A stretch of 64,000 nt of DNA from NCBI RefSeq assembly GCF_009758205.1, contig NZ_WRXN01000005.1:372001-436000 (forward strand), in the 5' to 3' direction. The notes under the pieces were generated by a model that was not told the origin of the DNA, did no database searches, and saw only the letters and a list, made by a program, of their open reading frames with translations. Made by a program: the position numbers and the translations under genes. This document shows, one piece after another, positions 8,951-18,675 of the stretch. The DNA comes from Chitinophaga tropicalis. Its GTDB lineage: Bacteria; Bacteroidota; Bacteroidia; Chitinophagales; Chitinophagaceae. Within the stretch, counting starts at the first letter, position 1. Every line of letters begins with the position of its first letter.

Positions 8951-9169
8951 AACTAACTATTTTTTTGATAGGGTCTCCCTTTAAGTGCTCCACCAGCCAG
9001 AGACTTAAAATGAGACGGCGATAATAATACGGAGAAAAACCGGGGAATGCAAGCCAAGAGGCTGCTCTGCACTGATTTTACCAGTAAGGACTCCTTCCCG
9101 GAGAATTTTAACAGATATACAACTAAAATACATTGCGTTATAAATTAATAATATGTATTATTGCGCCAA

Positions 9170-10078
9170 ATGCTGACTTATTACCTGGTACTACCATTTA
9201 TCTACCTGATTTCCCTGTTACCGTTCGCGTTATTTTACGGTGTCTGTGATTTCATGTTCGTGTTGCTGTATTATGTAACCGGCTATCGTAAAAAGGTGGT
9301 CTTACAAAACCTGCGCAACTCCTTCCCTGAGAAATCTGAAAAGGAGATCAGGGCTATTTCCCGCCGCTTTTACCGCTACTTCTGCGACCTGCTGCTGGAA
9401 ACATTCAAAACGCTGACCATTTCAAGAGAGGCTGCCATCAGACGTTGTAAACTGCAACCGGAAGCCCTGGCTCTTTTTAACCGTTATGCAGCGGAAAACA
9501 GGAGTATTATGATCGTAATGGGGCATTATGGTAACTGGGAATGGGCGGGTAATACTTTCAGTCTGCAGGGGAGGCATCACCTGTATGTGGTATATCATCC
9601 GCTCTCCAATAAATATTTTAACGGGCTTATTTACAGGATGCGTACCCGTTTTGGTACGGGCCTTATTGCCATGAAGGATACTTTCCGTGACATGGTGGCG
9701 CATAAGAGCGAACTGGATGCCACTGCTTTTATAGCTGATCAGACACCGGCGCCCAACAGCGCTTACTGGACTACTTTCCTGAACCAGGATACACCTGTAT
9801 TCCAGGGTACAGAGAAAATTGCCCGTAAAATGAATTATCCTGTGGTGTATGTATGCGTGCAAAGGGTAAAACGCGGTTACTATGAGATCTCTGCCCGTAC
9901 GCTTTTCGAAGAGCCTTCCAAAACAGCAGATGGCGAGATCACTGCCGCGCATACCAAAGCACTGGAAGCGGATATCTGTGCACAGCCGGAATACTGGCTG
10001 TGGAGTCACAGAAGATGGAAGCATAAGCGTCCGGAACCAGTAGCTGCAAAGGTTTCGCCCGCATTAACAGTACTATAA
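9170..10078 (+). CDS. Lysophospholipid acyltransferase of the LpxL/HtrB family
   Basis: 302 residues from the ATG at 9170; a TTG nine bases upstream is less likely. One hydrophobic N-terminal anchor (about 3-37) places it on the inner membrane. The acyltransferase motif is HYGNWE (H119...E124; HX4E form of HX4D/E), followed by ADQTP near 195 and a terminal HRRWK. Members transfer a fatty acyl chain to lipid A precursors, or in some Bacteroidota to ornithine or other aminolipids. It is followed after 28 bp by a fatty-acid desaturase, suggesting one transcription unit for membrane-lipid modification. Confidence 0.88.
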   Translation: MLTYYLVLPFIYLISLLPFALFYGVCDFMFVLLYYVTGYRKKVVLQNLRNSFPEKSEKEIRAISRRFYRYFCDLLLETFKTLTISREAAIRRCKLQPEALALFNRYAAENRSIMIVMGHYGNWEWAGNTFSLQGRHHLYVVYHPLSNKYFNGLIYRMRTRFGTGLIAMKDTFRDMVAHKSELDATAFIADQTPAPNSAYWTTFLNQDTPVFQGTEKIARKMNYPVVYVCVQRVKRGYYEISARTLFEEPSKTADGEITAAHTKALEADICAQPEYWLWSHRRWKHKRPEPVAAKVSPALTVL

Positions 10079-10106
10079 CATTAATATCCTATACCTTCAA
10101 CGTCCG

Positions 10107-11087
10107 ATGCTAACTGGAAAACAACTTATTCTTGCGACAAAACCTTTTGCTAACGAAACCCGATGGAAAAGCTGGTATTATACCCTTTCTACGATCGCTA
10201 TCCTTTTGGGGCTTTATGCAGGAACAGCATTTGTTCCTTTCCTGCCTGTACAGATACTTTGCAGTGTTATGAGCGGACTTGTCATTGTACGTCTGTTCGT
10301 TATTTATCATGACTTTCAGCATCATACTATCCTGCACAGGTCGGCAGCTGCCAATGCGCTTTTTACGGCTTTCGGCGTATTCATCCTGGCTCCTGCCAGT
10401 ATCTGGAAACGCTCGCACGACTATCATCATGCGCATAATTCCAAGTTGTTCACTGCCAGTATAGGTTCCTATCCTATCATGACGCAGCAGAAGTTCCTGG
10501 AATCTACTCCGGCAGAACAGAGGGCATACCTGATAACCAGGCATCCGCTTACTATCCTGTTTGGCTATCTCAGTATGTTCATGGTGGGAATGAGCATCCG
10601 TTCTTTCCTGAGCAGTCCTTCCAGGCATATAGATTCGCTGCTGGCTCTGATACTGCACTTTTCAGCCGGGGCATTGATCTGTATCTATATGGGGTGGCTG
10701 AGCCTGGTGTTACTGCTTGTTATGCCATTCTTCATTGCCTGTGCTATAGGAGCGTACCTGTTCTATGCCCAGCATAACTTTCCGGGTGTTACATTCAGGG
10801 ATAAGGAGGGTTGGTGCCATGATAATGCTGCAATGGCTTCTTCCAGTTATATGCTTATGAATCCGTTCTGGAAATGGGTTACTGCTAATATTGGTTATCA
10901 TCATATTCATCATCTTAATTCACGTATACCTTTTTACCGTCTTCCGGAGGCAATGGCTGCTATTCCGGAGTTGCAGGAGGCTAAGACTACCTCTCTGACG
11001 CCTAAAGCTATTATAGCTTGTCTTAAATTAAAAATATGGAGCCCCGAGGCTAACAGGATGATAGGGGTGAGAGAATTGCAGTTCTAA
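10107..11087 (+). CDS. Membrane fatty acid desaturase
   Basis: 326 residues. Di-iron desaturase with the three histidine clusters HDFQHH (68-73), HDYHHAHN (104-111) and HHIHH (265-269), separated by hydrophobic helices (about 28-65, 82-98, 148-165, 177-220). Introduces a double bond into an acyl chain using O2 and electrons from a redox partner; the regiochemistry cannot be read from the sequence. Co-transcription with the acyltransferase upstream is likely (28-bp gap), and a hairpin follows the stop. Confidence 0.92.
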   Translation: MLTGKQLILATKPFANETRWKSWYYTLSTIAILLGLYAGTAFVPFLPVQILCSVMSGLVIVRLFVIYHDFQHHTILHRSAAANALFTAFGVFILAPASIWKRSHDYHHAHNSKLFTASIGSYPIMTQQKFLESTPAEQRAYLITRHPLTILFGYLSMFMVGMSIRSFLSSPSRHIDSLLALILHFSAGALICIYMGWLSLVLLLVMPFFIACAIGAYLFYAQHNFPGVTFRDKEGWCHDNAAMASSSYMLMNPFWKWVTANIGYHHIHHLNSRIPFYRLPEAMAAIPELQEAKTTSLTPKAIIACLKLKIWSPEANRMIGVRELQF

Positions 11088-11097
11088 GTATTTTATC

Positions 11098-11130
11098 AGG
11101 GGAAGTAAGGCCTGTAGCCCGCTTCCCCTT
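11098..11130 (+). terminator. Hairpin after the desaturase gene
   Basis: An 8-bp stem AGGGGAAG (11098-11105) with CTTCCCCT (11122-11129). Only two T follow, so it is a weak intrinsic terminator or an mRNA-end hairpin. Confidence 0.5.
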
Positions 11131-11218
11131 AACTTCCTATTAACCAAAAGGCCTTTTTACGTACAAATACGTATCATTTCAAGTAATTCCTACCTTCTCC
11201 CGAGCCTATACAGCCCCC

Positions 11219-11226
11219 TACCTTTG
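11219..11226 (+). promoter_or_regulatory. -7 promoter box of the C25-like gene
   Basis: TACCTTTG, exact match to TAnnTTTG, 32 bases before the ATG at 11259. No convincing -33 TTG at 19-21 bp upstream. Confidence 0.45.
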
Positions 11227-11258
11227 CTTCACAGTATTAACCTCAAAAACCCCACAAA

Positions 11259-12932
11259 ATGTCTGAAAAACTGAACGGCCAGCCACAAGCTGGTCAAAAG
11301 CAATCGCTGACAGATCTGCAGCATATCCGTACCCAGGTGGTACAGGACAGGACCATCTTCAACCTGGAAGCAGTAGGCCGTAATTACAAACTTGGTCAGG
11401 CGTATAAAAGTGTTCGCAACCTGCGGCTGACCGACAAAGACAACATTAAATTAAAAACCTACGCTGAGTATCTCACACTGTATAAGAAATTCCTTGACCT
11501 GGTTCCATTGATTGAAGAAAAGCCCCGTCCTTCATACCCTGAAGGTGAAAAGTATCTGAACAACTACAGTATTTTCCGTTTTCCACGCGGTAAAGTGCTG
11601 GTAATGGTACATGCTGACATCTACGCCCAGGTAGAATCCCGTATACACCGGTATGTACTGGACCTTGGACGTGACGGCTTCTGGGCCACTATTCATGTGG
11701 TAAGAGGCGGCAAGCCTGCTTTCATCCGCAATTATATACGTGACAAAGCGCCTGCCGGCGTAGTCATGGTTGGTGCTATTCCTGTAGCCTGGTTTGAAAT
11801 GGACGATGACTTCTACGGTGCACATTCAGAGTTTCCCTGTGACCTGTTCTACATGGATACCAATGGTACCTGGACAGACTCTGATGCTGACGGTAAATAC
11901 AATTCTGTAACCGGTCACGTAACACCGGAGATCTGGCTGGGGCGCATCTGGACACCTACTTCCAATGGTAACGATGTAACCCTGATCAACAACTACTTTG
12001 ACCGCAATCACCTGTTCCGTATCGGCGCCCTTGGCCACTCCCGCTCTGCACTGGCTTATGTGGAAGATGACTGGACCGGCTTCGATGATTGTGAAATGGA
12101 CCTGATGACTCCTTCCGCTTTTATCACCAAATACACGAACCCGGACATCACAGATGCAGACCTGTACAAAACGGAGATCAATAAAACACGCTCCTTTGTA
12201 CAGCTCTGCTCTCATTCATCACCACACGTTCACTCTTTCCGTGTACCGTCTGACGGCGTTACCGAATGGATAGACCGTTCTTACTTCCGTGATGAACGTT
12301 GTCCTAACGCCAATTTCTTCAATCTCTTCTGTTGCAGCACTGCACGCTTCACAGAAAGTGACTACCTGGGCGGCTGGTACATCTTTGACAAGGCCGGTGG
12401 AGAGACCAATATGGGACTTACTGTAGTAGGCAGTACCAAAACCGGTTCTATGCTGTTCTTTGCTGATTTCTACGAGCCTATCGGGAAAGGTAAATGTATA
12501 GGGGAAGCCCTCTCTGACTGGTGGAAAGCACGTGGTGCAGATCATGACCTGGGTGAAAGACAATGGTTCTATGGCATGAGCATTCTCGGCGATCCTACCC
12601 TCACATGGTGGAAAGGCGCTGTTCCGCGCCTGCTGGAGCCTGCAGAAGGAGCTGTGTTCAATCACTATCCGCGGGCAATGACATTCCGCTGGGCTCCTGT
12701 TAATATTCCCGGCACTACTTATACCCTTGAAATAGATGCCTTCGGCGCTATTAATGCTGGTCAGTGGGCAGCACAATCGTTCCGTAGTTTTGCTGTATAC
12801 CACGACATTCCAGGTACCAGCTTCAATCACAATTTCGTTGGCGCCCAACCAGGACGCTGGCGTGTAAGAGCAAAGGTGGGCGACCGCTACTGCTCATGGT
12901 CTAACTGGTGCTATTTCAGATTCACTATTTAA
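11259..12932 (+). CDS. Gingipain-like (C25/clan CD-type) cysteine peptidase homologue without signal peptide
   Basis: 557 residues. The central region matches the C25 layout: a subdomain with DSDADGKYNSVTGHVTPEIW followed by LGRI (about 208-230), a candidate catalytic His in CSHSSPH (H319; H323 is an alternative) and a Cys pair in FCCSTARF (C358/C359) 39 residues later, close to the His-Cys distance of clan CD peptidases. SILGDPTLTWW (about 445-455) is also typical of C25 proteins. The last about 90 residues look like a fibronectin/Ig-like beta domain. Unlike gingipains there is no signal peptide, propeptide or type IX sorting tail; the N-terminus is polar (MSEKLNGQPQAGQKQS). The usual His-Gly dipeptide is His-Ser. 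Activity is therefore uncertain. Confidence 0.65.
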   Translation: MSEKLNGQPQAGQKQSLTDLQHIRTQVVQDRTIFNLEAVGRNYKLGQAYKSVRNLRLTDKDNIKLKTYAEYLTLYKKFLDLVPLIEEKPRPSYPEGEKYLNNYSIFRFPRGKVLVMVHADIYAQVESRIHRYVLDLGRDGFWATIHVVRGGKPAFIRNYIRDKAPAGVVMVGAIPVAWFEMDDDFYGAHSEFPCDLFYMDTNGTWTDSDADGKYNSVTGHVTPEIWLGRIWTPTSNGNDVTLINNYFDRNHLFRIGALGHSRSALAYVEDDWTGFDDCEMDLMTPSAFITKYTNPDITDADLYKTEINKTRSFVQLCSHSSPHVHSFRVPSDGVTEWIDRSYFRDERCPNANFFNLFCCSTARFTESDYLGGWYIFDKAGGETNMGLTVVGSTKTGSMLFFADFYEPIGKGKCIGEALSDWWKARGADHDLGERQWFYGMSILGDPTLTWWKGAVPRLLEPAEGAVFNHYPRAMTFRWAPVNIPGTTYTLEIDAFGAINAGQWAAQSFRSFAVYHDIPGTSFNHNFVGAQPGRWRVRAKVGDRYCSWSNWCYFRFTI

Positions 12933-12956
12933 CAACACCTGCTGGCAAGCACTCCG

Positions 12957-12990
12957 GTGGCCGCAACCGCGAAGGAAGCGGCCACTTTTC
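12957..12990 (+). terminator. Terminator of the C25-like gene
   Basis: A perfect 8-bp GC-rich stem GTGGCCGC (12957-12964) with GCGGCCAC (12978-12985) followed by TTTTC on the plus strand. Confidence 0.75.
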
Positions 12991-12992
12991 TA

Positions 12993-14162
12993 TTAATATT
13001 CTCCCGTAGCCCCGCCACCACTGCCGGTACCACCTCCAAAGTTCACTTCTCCCTGCGTTGGCTGGGGCGTATGTGACATAGTCTGGGATATAATAACAGC
13101 TTCTATCTGTAAACGCTGCAGGGCATGTTTTTCATCATCCCCGGCAGCAGTAAACCCTTTTTTAGGCTCTTTAAGATATTTTGTTACAAAGTACGCTACC
13201 AGTATCATAAAAGCACCTCCCAGGGTCATAGCCACCTCTATTGGCGCCACACTATGATAATAACGTATAGTAAATACAATTGCTGCCAGCAGTATCAATC
13301 CTGCTATTAACAGGATCCTGTCTTTCCAGCGTAAACCCAGGTAAATATATAACGGGGGCAATACCACGGTAAATATCCAGAAGATCCATCCTCCCGGAAT
13401 ACTTTCTCCTGGCTGCAGGTCCAGTCCAAACATCTCGTTGCTCACTTCTCTCACCACAAAATAATTTCCTGACACGTAGAGCGTAAGCAGGCCCAATGCC
13501 TTCAATACTTCCAGGCAACGCCTGTAATGCCTGTAAGTGTGTATGCGGGATAATTTTCCTGCCAGCAGGTATACACCAAGTGAAGCGCCCATCAACAAAA
13601 AAGGAGTGATGATACGGCCGGCTGTTCCCAGGCGGATACTGATAGAAAATAATGTTGCAAGGAATGCCAGATGCGCTATAATGCTCATGCTTACATCAGC
13701 AAACCTCAGCGTAAACCACAGGGACAACAGGAGTACGGTCAGGCTCCACGCCAGGATGCCCAGATCTCCTGAAGTGGCAACCCCTATTCCTACCAGTATG
13801 CTGACTGAGGCCCACCACATGAGAGCTGAATCTGCACCTGACTTGTGATGTTTTTTTTCGCGCACCATCACTTCCAGCACTATATAAGAAATAATGCCGA
13901 GGATGAAAGACAAAGCGGTTATACCTTCATCTCCCCCACCCAATGACATCAGCGCAAAAAGACCGGAAGAGAACAGCATGATGATGCTTGTCAGGATGAA
14001 CAAGCCTATCCTCATAAAAATATTAGGTGTATAAAGCGAGGAAGGATGTGCCGCCACTATTGCTGCATGCTCTTCCGCTGTGATACATTCTTTCTCCAGT
14101 GCAGCAGTGGCCTCTTCCTGTATGGATATATTATCCAGCTCCTTACTATTATATGCGATCAT
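12993..14162 (-). CDS. Multi-pass membrane protein, partner of the DUF2157-like protein
   Basis: 389 residues with a cytoplasmic-looking N-terminal helix region (1-48), about ten TM helices from 49 to 330, then a soluble tail ending in a glycine-rich GGGTGSGGGATGEY. No catalytic motif is visible. The architecture (short acidic N-terminal segment then many helices) resembles DUF2157/DUF4401 proteins, which usually occur as a pair. Its ATG overlaps the upstream gene's stop by four bases (ATGA at 14159-14162), so the two are translationally coupled and probably form a complex. Function unknown. Confidence 0.75.
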   Translation of the reverse strand: MIAYNSKELDNISIQEEATAALEKECITAEEHAAIVAAHPSSLYTPNIFMRIGLFILTSIIMLFSSGLFALMSLGGGDEGITALSFILGIISYIVLEVMVREKKHHKSGADSALMWWASVSILVGIGVATSGDLGILAWSLTVLLLSLWFTLRFADVSMSIIAHLAFLATLFSISIRLGTAGRIITPFLLMGASLGVYLLAGKLSRIHTYRHYRRCLEVLKALGLLTLYVSGNYFVVREVSNEMFGLDLQPGESIPGGWIFWIFTVVLPPLYIYLGLRWKDRILLIAGLILLAAIVFTIRYYHSVAPIEVAMTLGGAFMILVAYFVTKYLKEPKKGFTAAGDDEKHALQRLQIEAVIISQTMSHTPQPTQGEVNFGGGTGSGGGATGEY

Positions 14163-15127
14163 GCTTTTTTCATTTTTTTGTTCTGGGAAATAAGGAATAC
14201 AGCAGTGCCTATAGCGGAAGCTACAAAGTAGAGCATCCCCAGTTCTATAGCTCCTTCACGCATATCAACCAGCCCTCTGACCACCACTGTGCTCAATCCT
14301 ACATAGGCATACAGGGTTAATATCAGAAGGAAGTAGAATGAACGTTGTTTAATTGCCAGCACGTAAAAATACCAGCAGGCCAGTATTTCCAGCAGGAACC
14401 AGGCCGGGTACAGACTTTCCGATGTGCACATACCGGCGGTACAGGCTATGAGGAATATGTGCATACCAAAGTTTCTGTAGGTAAATCCAAAATGCGGTTT
14501 GAAGTTCTTCCACTCGCTTAAGAAAGCTGCAAGTACAAGTATACCGCCCAGCAATACTCCCGTGTAGATAAGCCTTTCGTCTGACAGGTCCATAGACATC
14601 ACGCTGAATGGCGATACTGTGATACCCATCCAGGCGGCCAGGTTGGTAATAGCCATGCTCAGTATGCCCAGGTGATCAAAATAATAAGCGGAAAAGGTCA
14701 GCACCAGTAAAGGAATAAATGTAGCGGCGCCATACCTGGTGCCAAATACATTATACTGTACCTGTAAATAAGTGATGAATGTTATGAACAGCAGACACCC
14801 CAGCAGCAGTACATAATCGTAAAAGCCATTGGGCGCTTCCACCTTTTGCCTGGAAAATGGTGGTTTATGCTTCATGCAATAGTAAAAGCAACATCCACAT
14901 ACTGCTGCAATGAACAGCAAAATGACCTGGTGACCAATAGTATCAATGTTCTTATAGACCAGTATTCCTAATCCCCCGCTCAATAATAATACTCCCAGGT
15001 ACAGGATGGTTTTCAGTTCCCAGTGCAGGGAAAATAATTTACCTGCTTCTACAGTACGGACCTTTTCTGCTGAAGTGGCTGAAATGAGGCCGTCTTTTTG
15101 AAGTTGATCAAACAAATCTGTATTCAT
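14159..15127 (-). CDS. DUF2157-like multi-pass membrane protein
   Basis: 322 residues from the ATG at 15127 (MNTDLFDQLQKDGLIS); an in-frame codon further upstream adds a hydrophobic stretch that overlaps the repeat-flanked leader and is less likely. The first about 40 residues form the small helical domain (QLQKDGLISATSAEKVR) typical of DUF2157, followed by about nine TM helices. First gene of a two-gene unit with the overlapping downstream membrane protein. Role unknown. Confidence 0.75.
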   Translation of the reverse strand: MNTDLFDQLQKDGLISATSAEKVRTVEAGKLFSLHWELKTILYLGVLLLSGGLGILVYKNIDTIGHQVILLFIAAVCGCCFYYCMKHKPPFSRQKVEAPNGFYDYVLLLGCLLFITFITYLQVQYNVFGTRYGAATFIPLLVLTFSAYYFDHLGILSMAITNLAAWMGITVSPFSVMSMDLSDERLIYTGVLLGGILVLAAFLSEWKNFKPHFGFTYRNFGMHIFLIACTAGMCTSESLYPAWFLLEILACWYFYVLAIKQRSFYFLLILTLYAYVGLSTVVVRGLVDMREGAIELGMLYFVASAIGTAVFLISQNKKMKKA

Positions 15128-15216
15128 GACTTTGAAAATGATAGGGAAAAAGTATAACAATAATTTCACATAGCCAATCATTTGGGGGAAAATGGCTGTT
15201 TTTGGGTAGGACATGG

Positions 15217-15415
15217 ATTGCTCAAAAAAGGGTTTGCCGAAGGCGAGGGCACTGAAAAAGTCCTTACGTAGGCTCTGAGAATCGTCTATTCGAAAATATT
15301 CTCCACCCCCTACCCGAATATTTCTTTAAAGAAAACTACTTTTTCAGTGCCCTCGCCGAAGGCAAAACCCTTTTTTGAGAGGAAGATCTTTTGCGCTGTG
15401 CGCAGCTTAATGATT
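15217..15415 (+). repeat. Inverted-repeat element A of the TTGCTCA...TGAGAG family
   Basis: Two 41/42-bp arms (15221-15261 and 15338-15379) are complementary except for an internal three-base block and one extra base. Both arms contain GCCGAAGGC in the same orientation, so each can also form its own mini hairpin. The arms start as TTGCTCAAAAAAGGG and end as CCCTTTTTTGAGAGG. A second hairpin TGCGC-TGT-GCGCA (about 15392-15404) follows, then a TTAATGA stretch. The 76-bp centre holds a weaker AT-rich palindrome (around CGAAAATATTC and GAATATTTC). It occupies the gap between the lipoprotein gene and the DUF2157 pair, both on the minus strand. Confidence 0.7.
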
Positions 15416-15436
15416 ATGTAAGTGATTTAAAGGCTG

Positions 15437-15943
15437 TTAGTGGCCCCAGGTTACATTGATGTCATTCTTCTTAGCGTATTCTTTACCAATATCTGTCAGT
15501 TTGCTGAACAGCTCATCAACCTTCTGTCCGTATTTGCTGACTATTTCCTCTTCTTTTGCATCAATTTCTTCTTTAGGAGCTTTGTTGTCACACAACCTGG
15601 CCAGTGCCATGTATTCATTTTTGTATATAGGCAATATGTATTCATGTAATGCAATGGAGGTCTGCACCATGTCTTTTGTTTCCTCTGTCTGTCTCAGTGT
15701 TTTAAGGTCATTCAGCACCATCTCTACCCGTTGCGCCCTGTGCTCCATCATTTTGGTTGCAGGGTAGGCCGGCTGCGCTGATGTCAGCTCTCTCATCATA
15801 TGTTCAGTGCCAAAATCAGCGAACGTATTAGTATTCAACACAGCTTTCTCAAAATACTGCCGGGGGGTAACGGTGTTACAGGCGGTTAAAAAGACCAGGC
15901 ATAGGCCTAAAACGGATAAACAGAGAACTTTCATTGTTTTCAT
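15437..15943 (-). CDS. Small lipoprotein of unknown function
   Basis: 168 residues. A lipoprotein signal peptide with lipobox LTAC (Cys at residue 22) predicts a lipid-anchored periplasmic protein. The mature part is mostly helical and rich in charged residues (KEEIDAKEEEIVSKYGQKVDELFSKL), suggesting a helical bundle. No family recognised. The gene ends 22 bp after the repeat element A region and is followed on the minus strand by the DUF2157 pair; the element between them probably separates the transcripts. Confidence 0.75.
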   Translation of the reverse strand: MKTMKVLCLSVLGLCLVFLTACNTVTPRQYFEKAVLNTNTFADFGTEHMMRELTSAQPAYPATKMMEHRAQRVEMVLNDLKTLRQTEETKDMVQTSIALHEYILPIYKNEYMALARLCDNKAPKEEIDAKEEEIVSKYGQKVDELFSKLTDIGKEYAKKNDINVTWGH

Positions 15944-16193
15944 TCAATAGGTTTTAAAATTTTCGCCATTGTCAGCAATTATCATTCCAACAGCAATATT
16001 AGCTATTAAAATAAAAAATATACATCTCTTTACCCACCCTTTTTATTCGTCGATCAGTATTTACAAATGAAAGTTAACTGTCTCTGGCGGAAGCTCCCTC
16101 CCGGGCTTCCGGCATATACCCATATAACCCGGTTACGCCTATGCCTGAACGTGCAGATTTCATTTATAGCTAACGAACCTATAATGACCATTC

Positions 16194-18644
16194 ATGAAGC
16201 ATATTTTTACTCTCACCCTATTACTGGTATTGCATACCGGCTTCTCTGTATTGTTTGCTCAAACCTATTCTCCTGTAGCCATCACCGGGTATAACAATGA
16301 TATTGTGGCTGAAACGGGCACCAATGCAGTAGCTACAACATCTACGGTAATAGATGGCAGCAATCATGTCATTTATACGCAGGGCTTTGCTGCTGCCAAT
16401 GGGTTGACCGGAGGTATTCTTAATACAGGGACCTATGTAAGCGGTACCCGTACTTACCAGATGGCGCCCTACAATACATCCAATGCCTTATATCTTTCGG
16501 CGGCAGGCAATGTAGCCAATTCACAGGGAGTGGGTACGCTGACGCTCAATACTCCTGCCTCCTACAGCCGTTTAAGCCTGCTGGCTTTTGGCACAGAAGG
16601 CACCAGCACTGTTACTGTCACTTTTAATTTTATGGACGGCACAACATCTGCCGGCGGCAATATTACTATCAAAGACTGGTTCAATGGTACTCCTTATATC
16701 TTCAATGCGTTTGGCAGGCTTACAAGGTTAACGGCGGCTCCTTATACGGTAGATGGGCTTCCCGGCAATCCGAGGATGTATTCATTTGATTTTGCCGTGC
16801 CCTGTGCTGATCAGTCAAAGCTGCTGAAGTCTGTTACCTTTACTTATATACCTGGCGCCAATATCAGCTCCCGTGCAGTAATACTGGCGCTTTCCGGCGT
16901 GACGTTCACTCCGCTCGCCTATACTGAAACTATTACCAATGCTATCTGTGGTGGCGCCAATGGCAGTATTGCGCTGAACGTTACCGGCGGTACTGCTCCC
17001 ATTACCTACACCTGGAACACTACACCGGTGCAAACAACTGCCACGGCCTCCAATCTGCCGGCAGGCAACTATATCTGTTCTATCAGGGATGCCAACAGCT
17101 GTATTACCAGCTATCGTGGCACGATCACTAAAAGCTCTCCTGTTACACTGACTACTACTGCCAGCCCGGCAGAGATCTGCTCCGGTGAAAGCACTACATT
17201 GACGGCCACGCCTGCAGGCGGTACGTTATCCAATTATTCATGGAGCCCGGTAGCTGCTACTACAAACACGCTTTCAGTCTCTCCTGCAGACACTACCCTT
17301 TATACTGTTACCGGCGATGATGCTTTTGGGTGTAAGGTAAGCTCTACCGTCACCGTCAACGTAAAAGCTACGCCAGCTGCAGCTTTTACCGTCAGCCCCG
17401 GTACTGTTTGCCTGGGTACGGCACAAACACTCACTTTCACAGCAACTGCCAATCCATCTTCAACCTACAACTGGAACAATTTTGCCGGCGCTACTGTGCA
17501 AAGCGGCAGCGGGGCCGGACCTTATACTATCCTGTTCAGCGCCGCAGGCACTTATGATATACGGCTACAGGTCACTGAAAATGGCTGTGCTTCTGCACTC
17601 AGCACACAACAGCTTACAGTATCACAACCTCCGGTGGTTAGCATGCAGGTCAGCAAGACGCCTATCTGTTCAGGGGAACCTGTTACTGTCAACTTTACCG
17701 GCTCTGCATCAGCAGCGGCTGTTGCTACCTGGAACTGGAATGGTGGTGTTGTGCAAAGCGGCAGTGGGTTGGGGCCTTACAATGTTATATTCAGGCAGAC
17801 GGGAAGTATAGGCTTATCCGTTACTGATGGCGCCTGTACTGTGGATGCTACCCCTGTGATGGTAACGGCCGTGCCGGTACCTGTAGCTGATTTCACGACA
17901 GACCTGCTAACCGGCTGTGCTCCTGCCGAGATCAGGTTTACCAATAGCTCTCAAAATGCAGATACCTATCAATGGCAGTTCGGCAACGGGCAGCAAGCTT
18001 CTGCTGCCAACCCGGTTTATACCTATGGTACCCCAGGTACATATACAGTTACCCTGAAAGCAACTGCACAGGGATTGTGTTCACATACGCTCACCAGAAC
18101 AGCGCTTATCAACATATTGCCTCCACCGGTAGCCGCTTTCACTGCAAAGCCCGGAGAGAACAAAGAAGTGGAATTCAAGGAAGCTACTTTCTTATTTACC
18201 AACAGCTCTCAGTATGCGGCTTCGTATGAATGGGATTTCGGGGATGGTGTTACCTCCATCCTTACTTCTCCTGAGCATAAGTATGAGCTGCCGGGCGCTT
18301 ACCGTGTTGTGCTTTATGCCACCAATGAAATAGGCTGTAAAGACAGTATCAGTCATTCGTGGTATAAGGTTATTCCTGACCTCGTATTGCAGATCCCGAA
18401 TGCTTTCAGTCCTAATGGCGACGGCATAAACGATTACTGGGCGATAGATGGTCTTAAGGCACGTCCTGCTTCCACAACGGAAGTATTTAACCGTTGGGGG
18501 CAGCTGGTCTTTAAAAGCAATGGTTATTCGGAATGGCCCGGCACCCATAAAGGGAAGCCATTGCCTACCGGCACCTATTATTATGTAATCAAAACATCGG
18601 CAACAGAAAAGCCCTACACTGGATGGGTGCAACTGCTCCGGTAA
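16194..18644 (+). CDS. Large secreted PKD-domain protein with type B T9SS sorting domain
   Basis: 816 residues. Signal peptide 1-22 (ends LFAQ). Residues about 23-240 form an N-terminal domain shared with the next gene (starts TYSPVAITGYNNDIVAETGT). Then come SprB-like/Ig-like repeats (GGANGSIALNVTGGTAPITYTW), two or more PKD domains (YEWDFGDGVTSI near 675, YQWQFGNGQ near 590), and a gliding-motility-type C-terminal domain beginning IPNAFSPNGDGINDYW (about 735) and ending TGTYYYVIK...GWVQLLR. This tail is the type B sorting signal of type IX secretion, so the protein is expected at the cell surface or outside. Likely adhesin or matrix component; no enzymatic domain is seen. Confidence 0.88.
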   Translation: MKHIFTLTLLLVLHTGFSVLFAQTYSPVAITGYNNDIVAETGTNAVATTSTVIDGSNHVIYTQGFAAANGLTGGILNTGTYVSGTRTYQMAPYNTSNALYLSAAGNVANSQGVGTLTLNTPASYSRLSLLAFGTEGTSTVTVTFNFMDGTTSAGGNITIKDWFNGTPYIFNAFGRLTRLTAAPYTVDGLPGNPRMYSFDFAVPCADQSKLLKSVTFTYIPGANISSRAVILALSGVTFTPLAYTETITNAICGGANGSIALNVTGGTAPITYTWNTTPVQTTATASNLPAGNYICSIRDANSCITSYRGTITKSSPVTLTTTASPAEICSGESTTLTATPAGGTLSNYSWSPVAATTNTLSVSPADTTLYTVTGDDAFGCKVSSTVTVNVKATPAAAFTVSPGTVCLGTAQTLTFTATANPSSTYNWNNFAGATVQSGSGAGPYTILFSAAGTYDIRLQVTENGCASALSTQQLTVSQPPVVSMQVSKTPICSGEPVTVNFTGSASAAAVATWNWNGGVVQSGSGLGPYNVIFRQTGSIGLSVTDGACTVDATPVMVTAVPVPVADFTTDLLTGCAPAEIRFTNSSQNADTYQWQFGNGQQASAANPVYTYGTPGTYTVTLKATAQGLCSHTLTRTALINILPPPVAAFTAKPGENKEVEFKEATFLFTNSSQYAASYEWDFGDGVTSILTSPEHKYELPGAYRVVLYATNEIGCKDSISHSWYKVIPDLVLQIPNAFSPNGDGINDYWAIDGLKARPASTTEVFNRWGQLVFKSNGYSEWPGTHKGKPLPTGTYYYVIKTSATEKPYTGWVQLLR

Positions 18645-18675
18645 ACAATATCATATCAACCAAAAAAACAATTGA

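Noticed and set aside
12219..12848. Minus-strand open frame of 209 codons inside the C25-like gene
   Set aside because: Antisense shadow of the C25-type domain; no separate coding evidence.
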